From the NCBI GenBank assembly GCA_018262385.1, contig JAGSPQ010000214.1:1-6491 (forward strand): DNA of 6,491 nucleotides, read 5' to 3'. The stretch comes from Myxococcaceae bacterium (lineage in GTDB: Bacteria > Myxococcota > Myxococcia > Myxococcales > Myxococcaceae). This document shows, in pieces, positions 6,201-6,491 of this stretch. The notes under the pieces are model-generated. The model made no database searches. It worked only from the letters and a program-made list of their open reading frames with translations, and had not been told where the DNA came from. The translations under genes were made by a program, and so were the position numbers. Each line of letters starts with the position of its first letter. Position 1 is the first letter of the stretch.

Positions 6201-6491
6201 GCCGGGTCGCGTGGGCGGGGAGCCTGTCGTCCTTCGTCGTGGTGGGCCTGCTGGCCCTGGCGAGCCTGTGGACCGGGAAGTTTCGCGAGGCGAACCTCCA
6301 CGAGTACTGGATCGCCTCGGCGGTGCTGCCGCTGCTGTGGGTCCGCGCCACCCGCTCGGGCGTGCTGGCGCTGGCGCTGGCTCCGCTGATCTTCGTCGCC
6401 GCGGCCTTCCCCTCGCTGGCCTCGTTCAACCGGCCGGTGGCGCCCTGGGTGGTGGCCGGAGTGCTGGTCGCGCTCACCCACCTGCTCGAGC
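3287..6491 (+). CDS. Very large zinc-ribbon, polytopic membrane protein (partial, runs off the right edge)
   Basis: This frame is open for 1068 codons to the window edge without a stop. The ATG at 3287 is the first usable start: an in-frame TGA lies at 3269-3271, and the first zinc cysteine is residue 3. Residues 3-20 form a zinc ribbon (C3-x2-C6 ... C17-x2-C20). Residues 28-85 look helical (REEIEADLARVRWLLAEL, RYRQREKVLLSAIL). Residues 100-159 are a low-complexity linker made mostly of repeat DNA. From residue 213 (IGWFAGAFLILSGTFFLVS) to the edge the protein is almost all hydrophobic segments joined by short loops, about 28 to 30 by eye. The first membrane block (GWFAGAFLILSG ... DSWSGMSSTTRALVV) resembles large DUF2157/DUF2339-like membrane proteins, but I cannot assign it firmly. 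I see no catalytic or transporter motif, so function is unknown. It lies 88 bp after the anti-sigma gene and lacks a ribosome site, so it may be transcribed separately. Confidence 0.85.
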   Translation, partial: MYCEPCRVERLGTARFCVLCGTRLIPRPREEIEADLARVRWLLAELPQWDATNVGARPRTYLIERYRQREKVLLSAILHLDPARAEAPHPAEPSADEGPPRSSREQSRDGWVAAGPSLDEARDERVPPPPPAASDWDRSAQVPAPAPGPSLDGARDERVPPPRPGTRAREARVENAPGVLLELQPDAPTVEDRIVAEASSWSRIWKPFFTESIGWFAGAFLILSGTFFLVSDSWSGMSSTTRALVVFGLASGWTLGFSAWAQFLWRRETTRGSARVLKLIGAAMAPLAPFAVGPVVGSSPLIAIPLVVGWCVIAAALALGVTRDLQKVGLRNVPLAMAACAALMGLAPLITRFHGTALWLMVIPIGLLWANSRSGAGAHGTHARLFAYLAPLYLAAIFGARLHYALLADQLTWGTWAPFFALALTAALELRAPVGPDGRPHWERAADPISVGVVGGQLGLMAWALLGAAPAFFLTSLIGAHTCWRLLKGSSSPLAPRWIYALYFFSYFAFQTCGQLVPGFLTELLKDLKARLGYAPQGTLPFAYNAVYAAVFVIAGAVLAVYWLGKQKRSWADPLLRCTWITSALTVALAISSLGTDTRPAMISVPLLLALCLGLGLWLDRPAFTRVGAGIAIALAATLAVWAGPQSAALMVALVALGLAVLSVPYVADHRLPLSLAGYSLVALAVGLAWVLPGNVGQVAALALAFAAAWLIGRNLDLAIAQEAAWLIPAVGVARAMVLWAPEYAALGLAIAAVALGLLARDTGRLRFAEPASALAAVVAAAWQLFAQDTPGAPILLGMVLLLAAAALAGGARRTGPAPTAGWRDVLAICFGTAALLPQVRELQMWPSWSTTSAAIAYAVLGLAASIWAAVFGRRWRPALLASLTIACAAVVCGVAEDRHLAPEWAALISAVGVLVTLRALLPSISVPIAALFALRATDGEPAAVFALAFGLTALALFEEWDFTWANVLGKRRVAWAGSLSSFVVVGLLALASLWTGKFREANLHEYWIASAVLPLLWVRATRSGVLALALAPLIFVAAAFPSLASFNRPVAPWVVAGVLVALTHLLE
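3585..3616 (+). repeat. REP-like repeat, copy A
   Basis: A 32-bp unit reading CCCGTTCATCCCGAG, five variable bases, TCGAGGGACGGG. It faces copy B across 14 bp and matches the reverse complement of B at 28 of 32 positions and of C at 29 of 32; all differences are in the central five bases. The outer five bases at each end are complementary to each other (CCCGT/ACGGG), as in REP elements. It lies inside the large membrane protein gene, in the linker (from about residue 100), and is read through in frame. Confidence 0.8.
3629..3663 (-). repeat. REP-like repeat, copy B
   Basis: The core of 32 bp is 3631-3662, in the opposite orientation to copy A, so A and B can fold into a long stem with a 14-base loop. 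Including two flanking bases on the left and one on the right, it matches copy C at 34 of 35 positions (an A/G difference at 3645). In the host gene it encodes PSLDEARDERV. Confidence 0.8.
3728..3762 (-). repeat. REP-like repeat, copy C
   Basis: Core 3730-3761, a direct repeat of copy B exactly 99 bp (33 codons) downstream, so both copies are read in the same frame; this one encodes PSLDGARDERV. The segment between B and C holds a run of eight C (3668-3675) and Pro/Ala-rich codons. The membrane domain begins about 50 codons further on. Confidence 0.8.

Noticed and set aside
3590..6481. A 963-codon open frame on the minus strand opposite the large membrane protein gene.
   Set aside because: Its product is an Arg/Gln/Gly/His-rich, low-complexity string with no fold-like pattern. 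The plus-strand frame gives regular membrane helices and a zinc ribbon. This is the usual open antisense frame of a very GC-rich gene.

Overview
The window is GC-rich throughout (roughly 70% by eye). Its genes have strongly G/C-ending codons, which is why several long antisense frames stay open. Codon use, together with an ECF sigma factor paired with a membrane protein that carries zinc-finger, FecR-like, PEGA-like and AgmX/PglI-type segments, suggests a myxobacterium or close relative (Myxococcota, the former Deltaproteobacteria). That placement is inferred from domain style; there is no rRNA or other marker gene here.

Left part (1 to about 1076, minus strand): two translationally coupled genes. 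The upstream one encodes a small membrane methyltransferase of the isoprenylcysteine carboxyl methyltransferase (ICMT)/phospholipid methyltransferase type. Its stop codon overlaps, as ATGA, the start of an unrecognised soluble protein that runs off the left edge.

Middle (1077 to 3198, plus strand): a divergent intergenic region, then an ECF sigma factor gene that overlaps (ATGA) a 466-residue single-pass membrane protein. The N-terminus of that protein has the H-x3-C-x2-C signature of zinc-binding anti-sigma factors. Its extracytoplasmic part carries FecR-like, PEGA-like and AgmX/PglI C-terminal segments. The pair reads as a sigma/anti-sigma module for an envelope signal, with the sensor built into the anti-sigma protein.

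Right part (3287 to the right edge, plus strand): one very large reading frame of at least 1068 codons that never closes inside the window. It begins with a C-x2-C...C-x2-C zinc ribbon, continues through a short helical segment and a Pro/Arg/Asp-rich linker, and then becomes a polytopic membrane protein with about 28 to 30 hydrophobic segments. The linker is built largely from three copies of a 32-bp REP-like repeat, two of them facing each other as a long hairpin. This in-frame repeat insertion and the giant zinc-ribbon membrane protein are the most unusual things in the window. I see no RNA gene, CRISPR array, insertion sequence or phage gene, and no gene-free stretch longer than about 130 bp.
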